A stretch of 64,000 bases of DNA from Gemmiger gallinarum (lineage in GTDB: Bacteria; Bacillota; Clostridia; Oscillospirales; Ruminococcaceae): NCBI RefSeq assembly GCF_014982805.1, contig NZ_JADCKC010000001.1, positions 1,054,001-1,118,000 of the forward strand, in the 5' to 3' direction. A model generated the notes under the pieces. The model made no database searches. It was not told the DNA's origin and was given only the letters and a program-made list of their open reading frames with translations. This document shows positions 17,068-28,052 of this stretch, piece by piece (the first letter of the stretch is position 1; the number at the start of each line of letters is the position of its first letter). The translations under genes were made by a program, and so were the position numbers.

Positions 17068-17127
17068 CCGCTGCCGTCCCTTATTCCGGGCATCTGATTC
17101 TAATATGTAAAATGAGGTGTATCGCCA

Positions 17128-18288
17128 ATGTATACCATTAAAACGCTCAATGCCATCTCGCCGGTAGGCCTGGCCAAGCTGCCCGCCACCCAGTTCGAGG
17201 TGGACAACGACTCCCCCACCCCCCAGGGCATTCTGGTGCGCAGCGCCGACCTCCATGAGGTCCCCCTGCCCGACAGCCTGCTGGCCATCGCCCGGGCAGG
17301 CGCCGGTACCAACAACATTCCCATTGACAAGTGCACAGCGGCGGGCATCGTCGTCTTCAACACGCCGGGCGCCAACGCCAACGCCGTAGCCGAGCTGGTA
17401 GTGGGCGCCCTGGTGGCGGGCAGCCGCAACCTGCCCGATGCCATCGCCTGGGCTCAGAATCTCAAGGGCAGCCAGACCCTGGCCAAGGATGTGGAGAAAG
17501 GCAAAAAGCAGTTTGTGGGTCCCGAACTCCGGGGCAAAACGCTGGGCGTCATCGGACTGGGCGCCATCGGGTCCCGGGTAGCCAACGCCGCCGTTGCCCT
17601 GGGCATGGAGGTCCTGGGCTACGACCCCTACATCAGCATTGACGCCGCCTGGAGCCTGTCCCGCAGTGTGCAGCACTGCGTCTCTCTGGGCGACATGCTG
17701 CCCCGCTGCGACTATCTCACCGTCCATGTGCCTTACATGCCCTCCACCAAGCACACCATCAATGCCCAGACTTTGAGCATGTGCAAGGACGGCGTCCGGG
17801 TCTTCAACTTTGCCCGGGGCGAGCTGGTGGATACCACCGCCATGCTGGCCGCTCTGGAAAGCGGCAAGGCGGCCCAGTATTTCTGCGACTTCCCCAGCGA
17901 CGAGCTGCTGGGGGTCAAGGGCGTCTACTGCACGCCTCACCTGGGCGCGTCCACTCCCGAAAGCGAGACCAACTGCGCCGTCATGGCCGCCACTGAGCTG
18001 AGCGATTACCTGAAAAACGGCAATATCCTGCACAGCGTCAACCTTCCCGACGTGCAGCAGCCCCGGGCAGGCGGCCGCCGCATCTGCATCATCCACAAAA
18101 ATGAACCCGGCGTCATCTCGGCCATCACCGGCATCCTGACCAATGCCAACCTCAACATTGAGAACATGGTCAACAAGGGCAAAAAGGATGTGGCCTACAC
18201 CATGCTGGATGTCACCGGTACCATCGCCGACAGCCTGACCGAGCAGCTGTCCGGCATCGACGCGGTCATCCGCGTGCGCATCCTGTAA
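17128..18288 (+). CDS. serA: D-3-phosphoglycerate dehydrogenase
   Basis: A 386-residue short-form SerA, first step of serine synthesis. Residues about 130-160 hold the NAD Rossmann motif GVIGLGAIGS. The catalytic Arg lies in ILVRSADL or RAGAGTNN context, and the catalytic His in CTPHLGASTPES. A C-terminal ACT domain (RICIIHKNEPGVISAITGIL) suggests allosteric control, classically by serine. It reads from the serC promoter; its own ribosome site is GAGGTG. A terminator follows. Confidence 0.95.
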   Translation: MYTIKTLNAISPVGLAKLPATQFEVDNDSPTPQGILVRSADLHEVPLPDSLLAIARAGAGTNNIPIDKCTAAGIVVFNTPGANANAVAELVVGALVAGSRNLPDAIAWAQNLKGSQTLAKDVEKGKKQFVGPELRGKTLGVIGLGAIGSRVANAAVALGMEVLGYDPYISIDAAWSLSRSVQHCVSLGDMLPRCDYLTVHVPYMPSTKHTINAQTLSMCKDGVRVFNFARGELVDTTAMLAALESGKAAQYFCDFPSDELLGVKGVYCTPHLGASTPESETNCAVMAATELSDYLKNGNILHSVNLPDVQQPRAGGRRICIIHKNEPGVISAITGILTNANLNIENMVNKGKKDVAYTMLDVTGTIADSLTEQLSGIDAVIRVRIL

Positions 18289-18311
18289 CCATCTCCCGGC
18301 ATTGCACAGCA

Positions 18312-18342
18312 AAAGGCGGCGGAATTTGCTTCCGCCGCCTTT
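18312..18342. terminator. Terminator between serA and a convergent small gene
   Basis: GGCGGCGGAA pairs exactly with TTCCGCCGCC around a five-base loop; A-run before and T-run after allow use from both sides. Confidence 0.85.
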
Positions 18343-18355
18343 CCTGATGTCCGCC

Positions 18356-18541
18356 TCAGCGGGTGTAGTGCGAGACCATACGGTCCAGATCTGCCAGCGT
18401 CTTTTCGGCGCCGCGGGCCATGCGGTGCACCGTCTTGCGGATCTGACGGTTATCCCGTGTGGCGGCGTACATCACGGCGGCACCGGCCGCCATACCAGCG
18501 GCCACCGCCACAGCCTGTCCCATACCCATAGTGGATTTCAT
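18356..18541 (-). CDS. Small YtxH-like protein
   Basis: A 61-residue protein. An alanine/glycine-rich hydrophobic helix (about 9-27) is followed by a basic, amphipathic tail ending in MVSHYTR. The layout resembles short YtxH-type membrane-associated proteins, but similarity is in composition more than in motif. AAAGGGGG stands nine bases before the ATG, and the gene converges on serA with a shared terminator, which supports it as real. Function unknown. Confidence 0.6.
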   Translation of the reverse strand: MKSTMGMGQAVAVAAGMAAGAAVMYAATRDNRQIRKTVHRMARGAEKTLADLDRMVSHYTR

Positions 18542-18802
18542 CCGGTTTTCCCCCTTTCGACGAGCGTTGCCTTTAGTTTGCCTTGCCGTTTTGCCGTTAT
18601 ACCTGCCCGTACAAAAATTTCGACAGTCCTGCCGCCCGGTTTCGCCCCTTTCCCCGGCAAAATCCCCATTCGCCGGGATACGCCTTTTTTTGTCAGGCCG
18701 GATGTGGTAAAATCGTGTCAGATTTCCCGGGGAGCGTCAGGCATCGACAGGCCGCGCTCTCCCCGTTTTTCACCAAACCTGCACAGAAAAGAGCGTTGCC
18801 CC

Positions 18803-19669
18803 ATGATATCCGCCCCCAAAACCGTCCTCTGCATCCACGATCTGCCCGGCTTCGGGCGGGCCAGTCTGTCGGTCATCCTGCCGGTGCTGTCCGCCCTGGG
18901 CGTCCAGCCTGTGGCCCTGCCCACCGCCGTTCTCTCCACCCATACCGGCGGTCTGGGCACCCCCGCCCGCCTGTCCAACCCCGGCTACGGTCCCGCCGCC
19001 CTGGCCCACTACAAGCGGCTGGGCATCCGGTTTGACTGCATCTACTCCGGCTATCTGGCCGATGCCGGGCAGGCCCATCTGGTCCAGCAGGCGCTGGAGC
19101 TCTGGCCCGACGCCCTGGCCATCGTTGACCCGGTGCTGGGTGACCACGGCAAACTGTACAGCGGCCTTTCCGACGACATGATTCCCGCCATGCGGGGGCT
19201 CTGCGCCCGGGCCGGGCTCATCCTGCCCAACCCCACCGAGGCCGCCCTGCTGCTGGGGGATGTGCCTTCCGCCTCCCCCAGCCTGGAGATCGTGGCCCAG
19301 CAGGCCGCCCGCCTGACCACCCTCTGCCCCCAGGTGGTGGTGACCGGCGTGCCCGCCGGGCAGCGTTCCATCGCCTGTGTGGGCGCTCAGCGGGACGGCG
19401 GCGGATTTGTGAGCCGGTCCTCCTTCATTCCCCGGCTCTACCACGGCACGGGGGACATTTTTGGCGCGGTGGTGGCCGGCAAGATGATGCAGGGCAACGT
19501 CACCGAGGCCGCCGTGCAAACCGCCGCCGCCTTTGTCATCGAGTGCATCCGGGCCACGCCGGAGGGCGCCGACGAGCGGCTGGGCGTCTGGCTGGAACGG
19601 GCTCTGCCTCTTTTGAACTCCGACCGGGAAGGCCCCCTCTCCCCGGTACGCAGGGGTTACCCGGAATGA
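18803..19669 (+). CDS. Pyridoxamine/pyridoxal kinase-like protein (PfkB/ribokinase fold)
   Basis: A 288-residue kinase of the PdxY/PdxK branch. CIHDLPGFGRASLSV at the start resembles the substrate/ATP fold entry of pyridoxal kinases. IVDPVLGDHGKLYS is the conserved centre and GTGDIFGAVVAG near residue 230 holds the catalytic Asp in the family's GTGD motif. It would phosphorylate pyridoxamine or pyridoxal to the B6 coenzyme needed, for example, by SerC upstream. An extended -10 (TGGTAAAAT, ending 18713) lies 90 bases before the ATG. The ribosome site is weak. Substrate is inferred. Confidence 0.8.
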   Translation: MISAPKTVLCIHDLPGFGRASLSVILPVLSALGVQPVALPTAVLSTHTGGLGTPARLSNPGYGPAALAHYKRLGIRFDCIYSGYLADAGQAHLVQQALELWPDALAIVDPVLGDHGKLYSGLSDDMIPAMRGLCARAGLILPNPTEAALLLGDVPSASPSLEIVAQQAARLTTLCPQVVVTGVPAGQRSIACVGAQRDGGGFVSRSSFIPRLYHGTGDIFGAVVAGKMMQGNVTEAAVQTAAAFVIECIRATPEGADERLGVWLERALPLLNSDREGPLSPVRRGYPE

Positions 19670-19755
19670 CCCTGCGCCATGCCGGACGGGCGCCAATGAT
19701 TACATATTGTACATTTCAATTATTTTATAACAGAAATTCATGGATTTTCGGTGTG

Positions 19756-19780
19756 CTGCGGGCCAAAAGCCCGCAGTTTT
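19756..19780 (+). terminator. Terminator after the pyridoxamine-kinase-like gene
   Basis: CTGCGGGC and GCCCGCAG around CAAAA, followed by TTTT. It ends 43 bases before trmL, so trmL may have a start site beyond it or rely on read-through. Confidence 0.75.
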
Positions 19781-19823
19781 GCCGTGGGGAAGTTCCAAAT
19801 CAAGGATGGGAAAGGATTCTTTT

Positions 19824-20321
19824 ATGCCTGTACTGAATATCGTATTGGTGGAGCCGCGCATTCCCCAGAATGCGGGCAACGTGGCACGCACCTGCGCCGT
19901 GACCGGCGCCCGCCTGCATATGGTGGGGCCCATGGGATTTACCATTGACGACCGCAAACTCAAGCGCGCCGGGCTTGACTACTGGCACCAGCTTGATATA
20001 ACATATTATCGGGATTACGCCGACTTTTTAGGGAAAAATGTCGGACCGTTTTTCTACTTCACCTCCAAGGGCCTGCACCGGCACACCGATGTCAGTTATC
20101 CCGACGGCGCGTACCTGGTGTTCGGGCGGGAGGATGCCGGTCTGCCGGAATCGCTGCTGGTGCAGCATCCCGAATCCTGCGTGCGTATTCCCATGCGCCA
20201 TGGCGAGCGCTGCCTGAATCTGTCCAATTCGGTGGCCGTCGGCGTGTATGAAGCGCTGCGGCAATGGGATTTTGCCGAGCTTGAGACCCACGGACAGTTG
20301 ACCAATTACGAATGGAAGTGA
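19824..20321 (+). CDS. trmL: tRNA (cytidine/uridine-34 2'-O)-methyltransferase TrmL
   Basis: A 165-residue SPOUT methyltransferase. PQNAGNVARTC is motif 1, LVFGREDAGLPE motif 2 and RCLNLSNSVAVGVYEA motif 3, forming the trefoil-knot SAM pocket. TrmL methylates the wobble ribose of certain leucine tRNAs. The ATG follows AAAGGA; a longer in-frame start is not supported. degV follows after seven bases, probably on the same message. Confidence 0.9.
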   Translation: MPVLNIVLVEPRIPQNAGNVARTCAVTGARLHMVGPMGFTIDDRKLKRAGLDYWHQLDITYYRDYADFLGKNVGPFFYFTSKGLHRHTDVSYPDGAYLVFGREDAGLPESLLVQHPESCVRIPMRHGERCLNLSNSVAVGVYEALRQWDFAELETHGQLTNYEWK

Positions 20322-20328
20322 CACGGAT

Positions 20329-21231
20329 ATGAGTAAAGTAGCATTTTTGACCGACTCCAGCTGCGACATTCCCGCCGATCTTGCCGAAAAATACGGGATC
20401 GAGATCGCCTGCTTCCCCATCAACCTGGAGGGGAAGGAATACATCGAGCGCCGCGATATGACCAACGATGAGTTTTATGAGATGATGCGGGAGGCGAAAG
20501 GCGTGCCCACCACGGCGGCCATCACGCCCCTGCAGTGGCTGGAATACTATACCCGCTTTGCCGACGAGGGCTACACCGATCTGGTCCATGTGACCATCAA
20601 TGCCGGCGGCTCCAGCACCAACCAGAATGCCCATGCCGCCGCCCACATGCTGGCCGAGGAACGCCCCGACTGCCAGATGAAGATCCGCATTATCGACAGC
20701 CACACCTATTCCATGGTGTTCGGCTGGTATGTCTGCGAGTGCGCCCGCAAGGTGCGCAACGGGGCCTCGGTGGCCGACGCCGTGCTGGAGATGGAGGAAA
20801 AGTTCGCCCGCGTGGAAGTCTGCCTGGCCGCCTACACCCTCAAGCAGATGAAAAAGTCCGGCCGCATCTCCGCCGCTGCCGCCTTTGCAGGCGAGCTGCT
20901 GGGCCTGCGCCCCATCATCAGCCTGAACGACGGTATCTCCCATGTGGAGGCCAAGGTCCGGGGTGACGCCGCCGTGCCCCCGGCCATGCTCAAATGGGTG
21001 AAATCCCGGGTGGAGAACATGAAAGATACCCCCTACATGGTGGCCTACACCGCCTCCACTGCCCGCCGGGACGAGCTGGTCAAGCTGTGCAAGAAGGAGT
21101 TCGGACATGCGCCGCTGTGCACCTTCCAGCTGGGCGGTGCCGTCAGCGCCAACACCGGTCCCGATGCCGTGGCTGTCATTTTTGAGGGCAAGCCTCGCCG
21201 TCTGTGCGACTACGCGCCCTCTCTGCCGTAA
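20329..21231 (+). CDS. DegV-family fatty-acid-binding protein
   Basis: A 300-residue DegV protein. FLTDSSCDIPADLAEKYGIE is the N-terminal family signature, TSQP-like TTAAITP and the VTINAGGSSTNQNA loop line the lipid pocket, and LKQMKKSGRISAA is the conserved C-domain motif. DegV (FakB) proteins bind a fatty acid and, with FakA kinase, present it for phosphorylation; no fakA gene is in view. It sits seven bases after trmL and is closed by a strong terminator. Confidence 0.85.
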   Translation: MSKVAFLTDSSCDIPADLAEKYGIEIACFPINLEGKEYIERRDMTNDEFYEMMREAKGVPTTAAITPLQWLEYYTRFADEGYTDLVHVTINAGGSSTNQNAHAAAHMLAEERPDCQMKIRIIDSHTYSMVFGWYVCECARKVRNGASVADAVLEMEEKFARVEVCLAAYTLKQMKKSGRISAAAAFAGELLGLRPIISLNDGISHVEAKVRGDAAVPPAMLKWVKSRVENMKDTPYMVAYTASTARRDELVKLCKKEFGHAPLCTFQLGGAVSANTGPDAVAVIFEGKPRRLCDYAPSLP

Positions 21232-21245
21232 GATATCCGGCTTTC

Positions 21246-21295
21246 CGGCCGTCTGCCCTGTCCCTTCAAAGGGGACGGCAGGCGGCCGTTTTTTT
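21246..21295 (+). terminator. Terminator after degV
   Basis: A long stem (CGGCCGTCTGCC with GGCAGGCGGCCG plus GTCCC/GGGAC) around TTCAAA, followed by seven T. Confidence 0.9.
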
Positions 21296-21317
21296 GTTCC
21301 CCGGCAGGGCTGCCCCC

Positions 21318-21346
21318 TTGTAACCCCGCGGAAAGTTTGCTATAAT
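21318..21346 (+). promoter_or_regulatory. Promoter of the preQ1-III/queT unit
   Basis: TTGTAA (21318-21323), 17 bases, TATAAT (21341-21346). Transcription would start at about 21353, just before the aptamer. Confidence 0.75.
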
Positions 21347-21355
21347 GACGATTTG

Positions 21356-21462
21356 TTGAGCAACTTAGGATTTTAGGCTCCGCCCCTTCCCCTGCGGGAA
21401 ACGGGCGACAAACCGACGCAAGGCTGGCGGTCTTGCGAACGGTCAAAATCTATCCGCCGGAG
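21356..21462 (+). ncRNA. preQ1-III riboswitch
   Basis: The leader matches my recollection of the class III preQ1 aptamer from Faecalibacterium: GAGC, ACTTAGGATTTTAGG and GCTC form the binding core (21358-21380). A variable hairpin follows. Then CTGGCGG (21424-21430) can pair with CCGCCGG (21454-21460) next to GGTCAAAAT. The last pairing partner runs straight into GGAG, the ribosome site of queT nine bases before its ATG, so ligand would act on translation. queT-family transporters are the known targets of this class. Confidence 0.88.
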
Positions 21463-21469
21463 TGTATTT

Positions 21470-22075
21470 ATGTTGTATTGGATTTTTCTTTGTGTCGTTG
21501 TTCTGATCGCCGTCGCCGCGGGTGTCCGCCTGGCCATGGACCGCAAGTCTTCCAAGCCTTCCACCACCCGCACCGCGCGGGTGGCCATGGTAGCAGCCGT
21601 GTATGTGGTGCTTTGCCTGGTGCTGGCTCCCTTCTCTTTCGGGGCCATCCAGGTCCGCGTGGCGGAAATCCTGACCCTGATGCCCATTTTCGGCGCTGAG
21701 TACATCGCTGCCGTGACGGTGGGATGCTTCCTGTCCAACCTGATGGGCGTTGCCATGGGCACCACCGCTGCGGTGGACATCGTCTTCGGCACGGTTGCCA
21801 CCCTGCTGGCCTGCCTGGTCACCTACCAGCTGCGCAATATCCGCTGGAAGGGCCTGGCCATCCCCGCTTCCATCCCGCCGGTCATCTTCAACGCCCTCAT
21901 CGTAGGCCCCGAGATTGCCATCTTTTTCTCGGACTCTCCGGCGACGCTGCCGCTGATTGCCTGGAACGCTTTCACCGTCGGCGTGGGCGAGGTCATCAGC
22001 TGCATGATCCTGGGCGTGCTCTTTGCCCGGATCGTGGAATCCACCCCGGCACTGCTCAAGGCCGTGCGTGCATGA
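21470..22075 (+). CDS. queT: QueT-family queuosine-precursor transporter subunit
   Basis: A 201-residue membrane protein with five or six helices. APFSFGAIQVRVAEILTLMP, the DIVFGTVATLLA stretch and PPVIFNALIVGPEI are the conserved QueT segments. QueT is the substrate-binding S component of an ECF transporter for queuosine precursors. The preQ1-III leader directly upstream independently supports the substrate. Energising components are not in view. Confidence 0.92.
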   Translation: MLYWIFLCVVVLIAVAAGVRLAMDRKSSKPSTTRTARVAMVAAVYVVLCLVLAPFSFGAIQVRVAEILTLMPIFGAEYIAAVTVGCFLSNLMGVAMGTTAAVDIVFGTVATLLACLVTYQLRNIRWKGLAIPASIPPVIFNALIVGPEIAIFFSDSPATLPLIAWNAFTVGVGEVISCMILGVLFARIVESTPALLKAVRA

Positions 22076-22122
22076 CCTGAGTTTTTCATCTGCACTGTTT
22101 ATTTTAAGGTGGTGATCTTCCG

Positions 22123-22782
22123 ATGAAGACGGATCTGGTCCTGTGGGACTGGAACGGCACCCTGCTCAACGACGTTTCTCTCTGCCTGGACGCGCTCAAC
22201 CGTCTTTTGGCCCGCTTCGGGTATTCCCAGCGGTATGACCTGGATGGCTACCGGAAGATCTTCGGCTTCCCGGTGGAGGAATATTACCTTCGGGCCGGGT
22301 TTGATTTTTCCCGCAACAGCTTTGACGAGCTGGCCAAAAGCTATATGGCCGACTACACCCCCGCCAGCGTTGCCTGTCCCCTGACCGACGACGCACGCCC
22401 TACCCTCGACCGCCTGCACCAGGCCGGGCTGCGGCAGGTCATCCTGTCCGCCTCCCCCATCGACACGCTGCAGCGGCAGACTGCCGAGCGCGGTGTGGCC
22501 GATTGTTTTGATACCATGCTGGGGCTGGGCGACATCTATGCCAAGAGCAAGGTGGAGCTGGGGCTTTCCTATCTGGAGCGCAGCGGCTTTGACCCTGCCC
22601 GGGCTGTCATGATCGGGGATTCCACCCACGACTATCAGGTCGCCAGAGCTTTGGGTGTGGAATGCATCCTGTACAGCGGCGGGCATCAGTCCGCCCAGGT
22701 GCTGGCGGCCACCGGGGCCCCGGTGGTGCCCACCCTTACCGCTGCCGCCGACCGCATTCTGGCCGGGCAGGCAGCCAACTGA
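22123..22782 (+). CDS. HAD-family phosphatase (phosphoglycolate-phosphatase-like)
   Basis: A 219-residue haloacid-dehalogenase hydrolase with helical cap. Motif I is DWNGTLLND (Asp9 nucleophile; Asn in place of the usual second Asp), motif II VILSAS, motif III the Lys in YAKSKVELG and motif IV MIGDSTHD. The motif I variant DWNGT occurs in PGP-like HAD proteins. Likely acts on small phosphate esters; substrate unknown. It follows queT by 47 bases and may share its message. Confidence 0.8.
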   Translation: MKTDLVLWDWNGTLLNDVSLCLDALNRLLARFGYSQRYDLDGYRKIFGFPVEEYYLRAGFDFSRNSFDELAKSYMADYTPASVACPLTDDARPTLDRLHQAGLRQVILSASPIDTLQRQTAERGVADCFDTMLGLGDIYAKSKVELGLSYLERSGFDPARAVMIGDSTHDYQVARALGVECILYSGGHQSAQVLAATGAPVVPTLTAAADRILAGQAAN

Positions 22783-22797
22783 ATCCCATCACATTTC

Positions 22798-22830
22798 GGC
22801 GCGGCGGCATGTTGGCTGCCGCGCCTTTTT
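22798..22830 (+). terminator. Terminator-like hairpin touching the next ribosome site
   Basis: GGCGCGGC and GCCGCGCC (plus G-U extension) with TTTTT, immediately followed by GGAGG of the EamA gene. There is no room for a promoter between the hairpin and that gene. Confidence 0.7.
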
Positions 22831-22843
22831 GGAGGAATTTTCC

Positions 22844-23770
22844 ATGACCGACCGTGTAAAGGGTTCCATTCTGGCCTTCGGCGGAGCTGCCTGCTGGGGG
22901 TTGTCCGGCTGTACGGGGCAGTACCTGTTCACTTATGAGGGCATGAGCGCCACCTGGCTCACCCCCATTCGCCTGCTGCTGGCCGGGCTGATCCTGTGCG
23001 GGTATTACTGCATCCGTGACCCCAAACTGCTCATTGCCCCCTGGCGTTCCCGCCGGGAAACCGTGGACCTTTTGATCTACGGTCTGGCCGGCGTCAGCTG
23101 CTGCCAGCTGATGTACTTTATGACCATAGACCAGTCCACGGCAGGCATGGCCACCATTTTGCAGAATGTCTCCCCCGCCATGATTCTGGTGGTCACCTGC
23201 CTTCTGGCACGGCGGATGCCGAAGCCCTTTGAGCTGGCCTCCATCCTGCTGGCCATGCTGGGCGTCTTTCTGCTGACCACCCACGGCAGCCTGACCGGGC
23301 TCGCCATCTCGCCGGGGGCTTTCCTGACCGGCATGCTCAGCGCTGTCTGCGTGGTCATCTACACCATGTGGCCCAAACAGCTGCAAAGCCGCTATCCCAC
23401 CCCCATGCTTCAGGGCTGGGCCTTTCTTATGGGCGGCGCGCTGTTCTGTCTGCTGTTCCGTCCGTGGGAGTCGGGATATGTCCCGGGTCCCGTGGGCGTG
23501 CTGGGCATCGCCGTCGTCGTCTGTGTGGGCAACCTGCTGGCTTTCTGCTGCTACATGCAGGGCGTCAAACTCATCGGCCCCCAGCGCAGCAGCCTGTACA
23601 CCTTTGCCGAGCCCGCCACCGCCGCACTCATCTCCACCCTGGCCCTGGGCTCCCCCTTTACCCTGTGGGATGCTCTGGGTTTCGGCTGCATCTTCGTCAT
23701 GCTGGTGCTGCTGTCCGCCGGGGCAGGGAAACCTGCCCCCCAGCCGCAGCATTCTGGGGTCCAGAGCTGA
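22844..23770 (+). CDS. EamA-family (DMT) transporter
   Basis: A 308-residue membrane protein with ten helices in two EamA repeats: first repeat from FGGAACWGLSG through MTIDQSTAGMATILQNVSP, second from AFLTGMLSAVCVVIYTMWP through LIGPQRSSLYTFAEP, each with the conserved end-of-repeat motif. DMT transporters export or import amino acids, nucleobases or other metabolites; the substrate cannot be told. The ATG follows GGAGGAATTTTCC. Confidence 0.85.
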   Translation: MTDRVKGSILAFGGAACWGLSGCTGQYLFTYEGMSATWLTPIRLLLAGLILCGYYCIRDPKLLIAPWRSRRETVDLLIYGLAGVSCCQLMYFMTIDQSTAGMATILQNVSPAMILVVTCLLARRMPKPFELASILLAMLGVFLLTTHGSLTGLAISPGAFLTGMLSAVCVVIYTMWPKQLQSRYPTPMLQGWAFLMGGALFCLLFRPWESGYVPGPVGVLGIAVVVCVGNLLAFCCYMQGVKLIGPQRSSLYTFAEPATAALISTLALGSPFTLWDALGFGCIFVMLVLLSAGAGKPAPQPQHSGVQS

Positions 23771-23865
23771 GAGGGCAGACCTTTTCTTTTCCTGTCTTGC
23801 CGGATGCGCAGCCTGACGGGCAGTCAGAAACCATTCCTGAAATACCATCGCATCCCCGTTTTTTC

Positions 23866-23909
23866 ACACCCGCGCAGGTTTGACAGCATTGCCTGCGCGG
23901 GTGTATTAT
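23866..23909 (+). promoter_or_regulatory. secA promoter inside a perfect inverted repeat
   Basis: TTGACA (23880-23885), 18 bases, TATTAT (23904-23909). A perfect 13-bp inverted repeat (23866-23878 and 23892-23904) surrounds the -35, which lies in the 13-base loop. No T-run follows, so it is not an ordinary terminator. Confidence 0.6.
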
Positions 23910-24011
23910 ATTAGAGTGTGTATCCAGCGCCGTTTTCCGGCGCTTTGCAGGGCGGAATTTTGCCGCTGCTGCGATGACATTTTCTAATTCAGTCAGAACA
24001 GGTGTGTGCTT

Positions 24012-26888
<2,877 letters not shown>

Positions 26889-26906
26889 GTCCGCAGGCGG
26901 GAAACA

Positions 26907-26952
26907 CGGCGCAGGCACGGCCATTCCGGCCGCGGGCCTGCGCCGCATTTTA
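26907..26952 (+). terminator. Terminator of secA
   Basis: CGGCGCAGGC and GCCTGCGCCG close a stem with an inner CGGCC/GGCCG helix, followed by CATTTTATC. Confidence 0.75.
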
Positions 26953-27003
26953 TCTTTGCCGCACACCGCAACGCCAAAACAAAGGAGATTGCAACACAAT
27001 TCC

Positions 27004-27705
27004 ATGCAGGAACTACGCTATGCTTTCCGTCAGACCATTCCCGTTCTGTGCGGATACCTGTTTTTGGGGCTGGCTTTCGGTCTGCTCATGCAGCAGGCCG
27101 GGTACGGCTGGCCCTGGGCTGTGCTGACCAGCGTCATCGTCTACGCCGGGTCCATGCAGTTTGTGCTGGTGGGGATGCTGGGCGGCGGCTTTGCCAGCCT
27201 GCTGTCGGTGGCGCTGACCACCCTGTCGGTGAACAGCCGCCACCTGTTTTACGGTCTGTCCTTTCTCGAGACCTTCCGCAAGATGGGCAAGGCCAGACCC
27301 TACATGATCTTTTCCCTCACCGACGAAACCTACTCTCTGCTGTGCAATCTGCACCCGCCCAAAGCGCTCAACGCCGACCGGGTGCGGCTGTATATCGCTC
27401 TGCTGGACCATCTGTACTGGGTGGCGGGCAGCGCCGCCGGGGCGGTTTTGGGCAGTGTGCTGCCCTTTGACCTTACCGGCATCGACTTTGCCATGACCGC
27501 CCTCTTCGTCGTCATCTTTGTGGAACAGTGGTGCGCCGCAAAAAACCATCTGCCCGCCCTGGCGGGGGCTGTGTTTGCCCTGCTGTGGCTGGTCATTCTG
27601 GGCCCCGACCGCTTTCTGCTGCCCGCCCTGGTCTGCACTGTGCTGGCACTGTTGCTGGGCCGGGGGATGCTTCCGGCCCAATCCGAGGAGGTGGATGCTC
27701 CGTGA
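27004..27705 (+). CDS. azlC: AzlC-family branched-chain amino acid exporter, large subunit
   Basis: A 233-residue membrane protein. IPVLCGYLFLGLAFGLLMQQAGYGW and VIVYAGSMQFVLVGML are the AzlC signatures, and SVNSRHLFYGLSFLETFRK is the conserved loop. With AzlD it forms an exporter for branched-chain amino acids and analogues. The ATG at 27004 lies 15 bases after AAAGGAG, rather far; a closer non-ATG start cannot be excluded. Confidence 0.9.
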   Translation: MQELRYAFRQTIPVLCGYLFLGLAFGLLMQQAGYGWPWAVLTSVIVYAGSMQFVLVGMLGGGFASLLSVALTTLSVNSRHLFYGLSFLETFRKMGKARPYMIFSLTDETYSLLCNLHPPKALNADRVRLYIALLDHLYWVAGSAAGAVLGSVLPFDLTGIDFAMTALFVVIFVEQWCAAKNHLPALAGAVFALLWLVILGPDRFLLPALVCTVLALLLGRGMLPAQSEEVDAP

Positions 27706-28028
27706 CTGCTTTCCTCCCCGACCTGGCGATCCTGCTGGTGGCCAGCCTCTGCACCATTCTGGTTCGGGCACTGCCCTTTGTGCTCTTCGGCCGCAGCGGC
27801 AGCCCGGGACGTACCGTCCTCTATCTGGGCCGGGTATTGCCCGCCGCCGTCATGGCCATCCTGGTGGTATACTGCCTGCGGTCCACGGCATTTACTTCGG
27901 CGGCCGGTTTTGTCCCCCAGCTGGCGGCCTGCCTTCTGGTGGCGGCGCTGCATTTGTGGAAGCGCAACACCCTGCTCAGCATTGCAGGCGGTACGGCGGT
28001 TTATATGCTGCTCATCCGTCTGCTGTGA
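27702..28028 (+). CDS. azlD: AzlD-family branched-chain amino acid exporter, small subunit
   Basis: A 108-residue protein with four helices: ILLVASLCTILVRALPFVLF is the conserved start and YLGRVLPAAVMAILVVYCL the second. It starts at a GTG that overlaps the azlC stop (GTGA) and is preceded by GAGGAGG. The overlap and pairing are typical for azlCD. Confidence 0.9.
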   Translation: MTAFLPDLAILLVASLCTILVRALPFVLFGRSGSPGRTVLYLGRVLPAAVMAILVVYCLRSTAFTSAAGFVPQLAACLLVAALHLWKRNTLLSIAGGTAVYMLLIRLL

Positions 28029-28052
28029 CATCAAATTGGAGGATTTTCTGCC

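Noticed and set aside
15952-18312. Open frame of 786 codons on the minus strand opposite serC and serA
   Set aside because: Spans two well-supported genes and their gap; composition is an antisense artefact.
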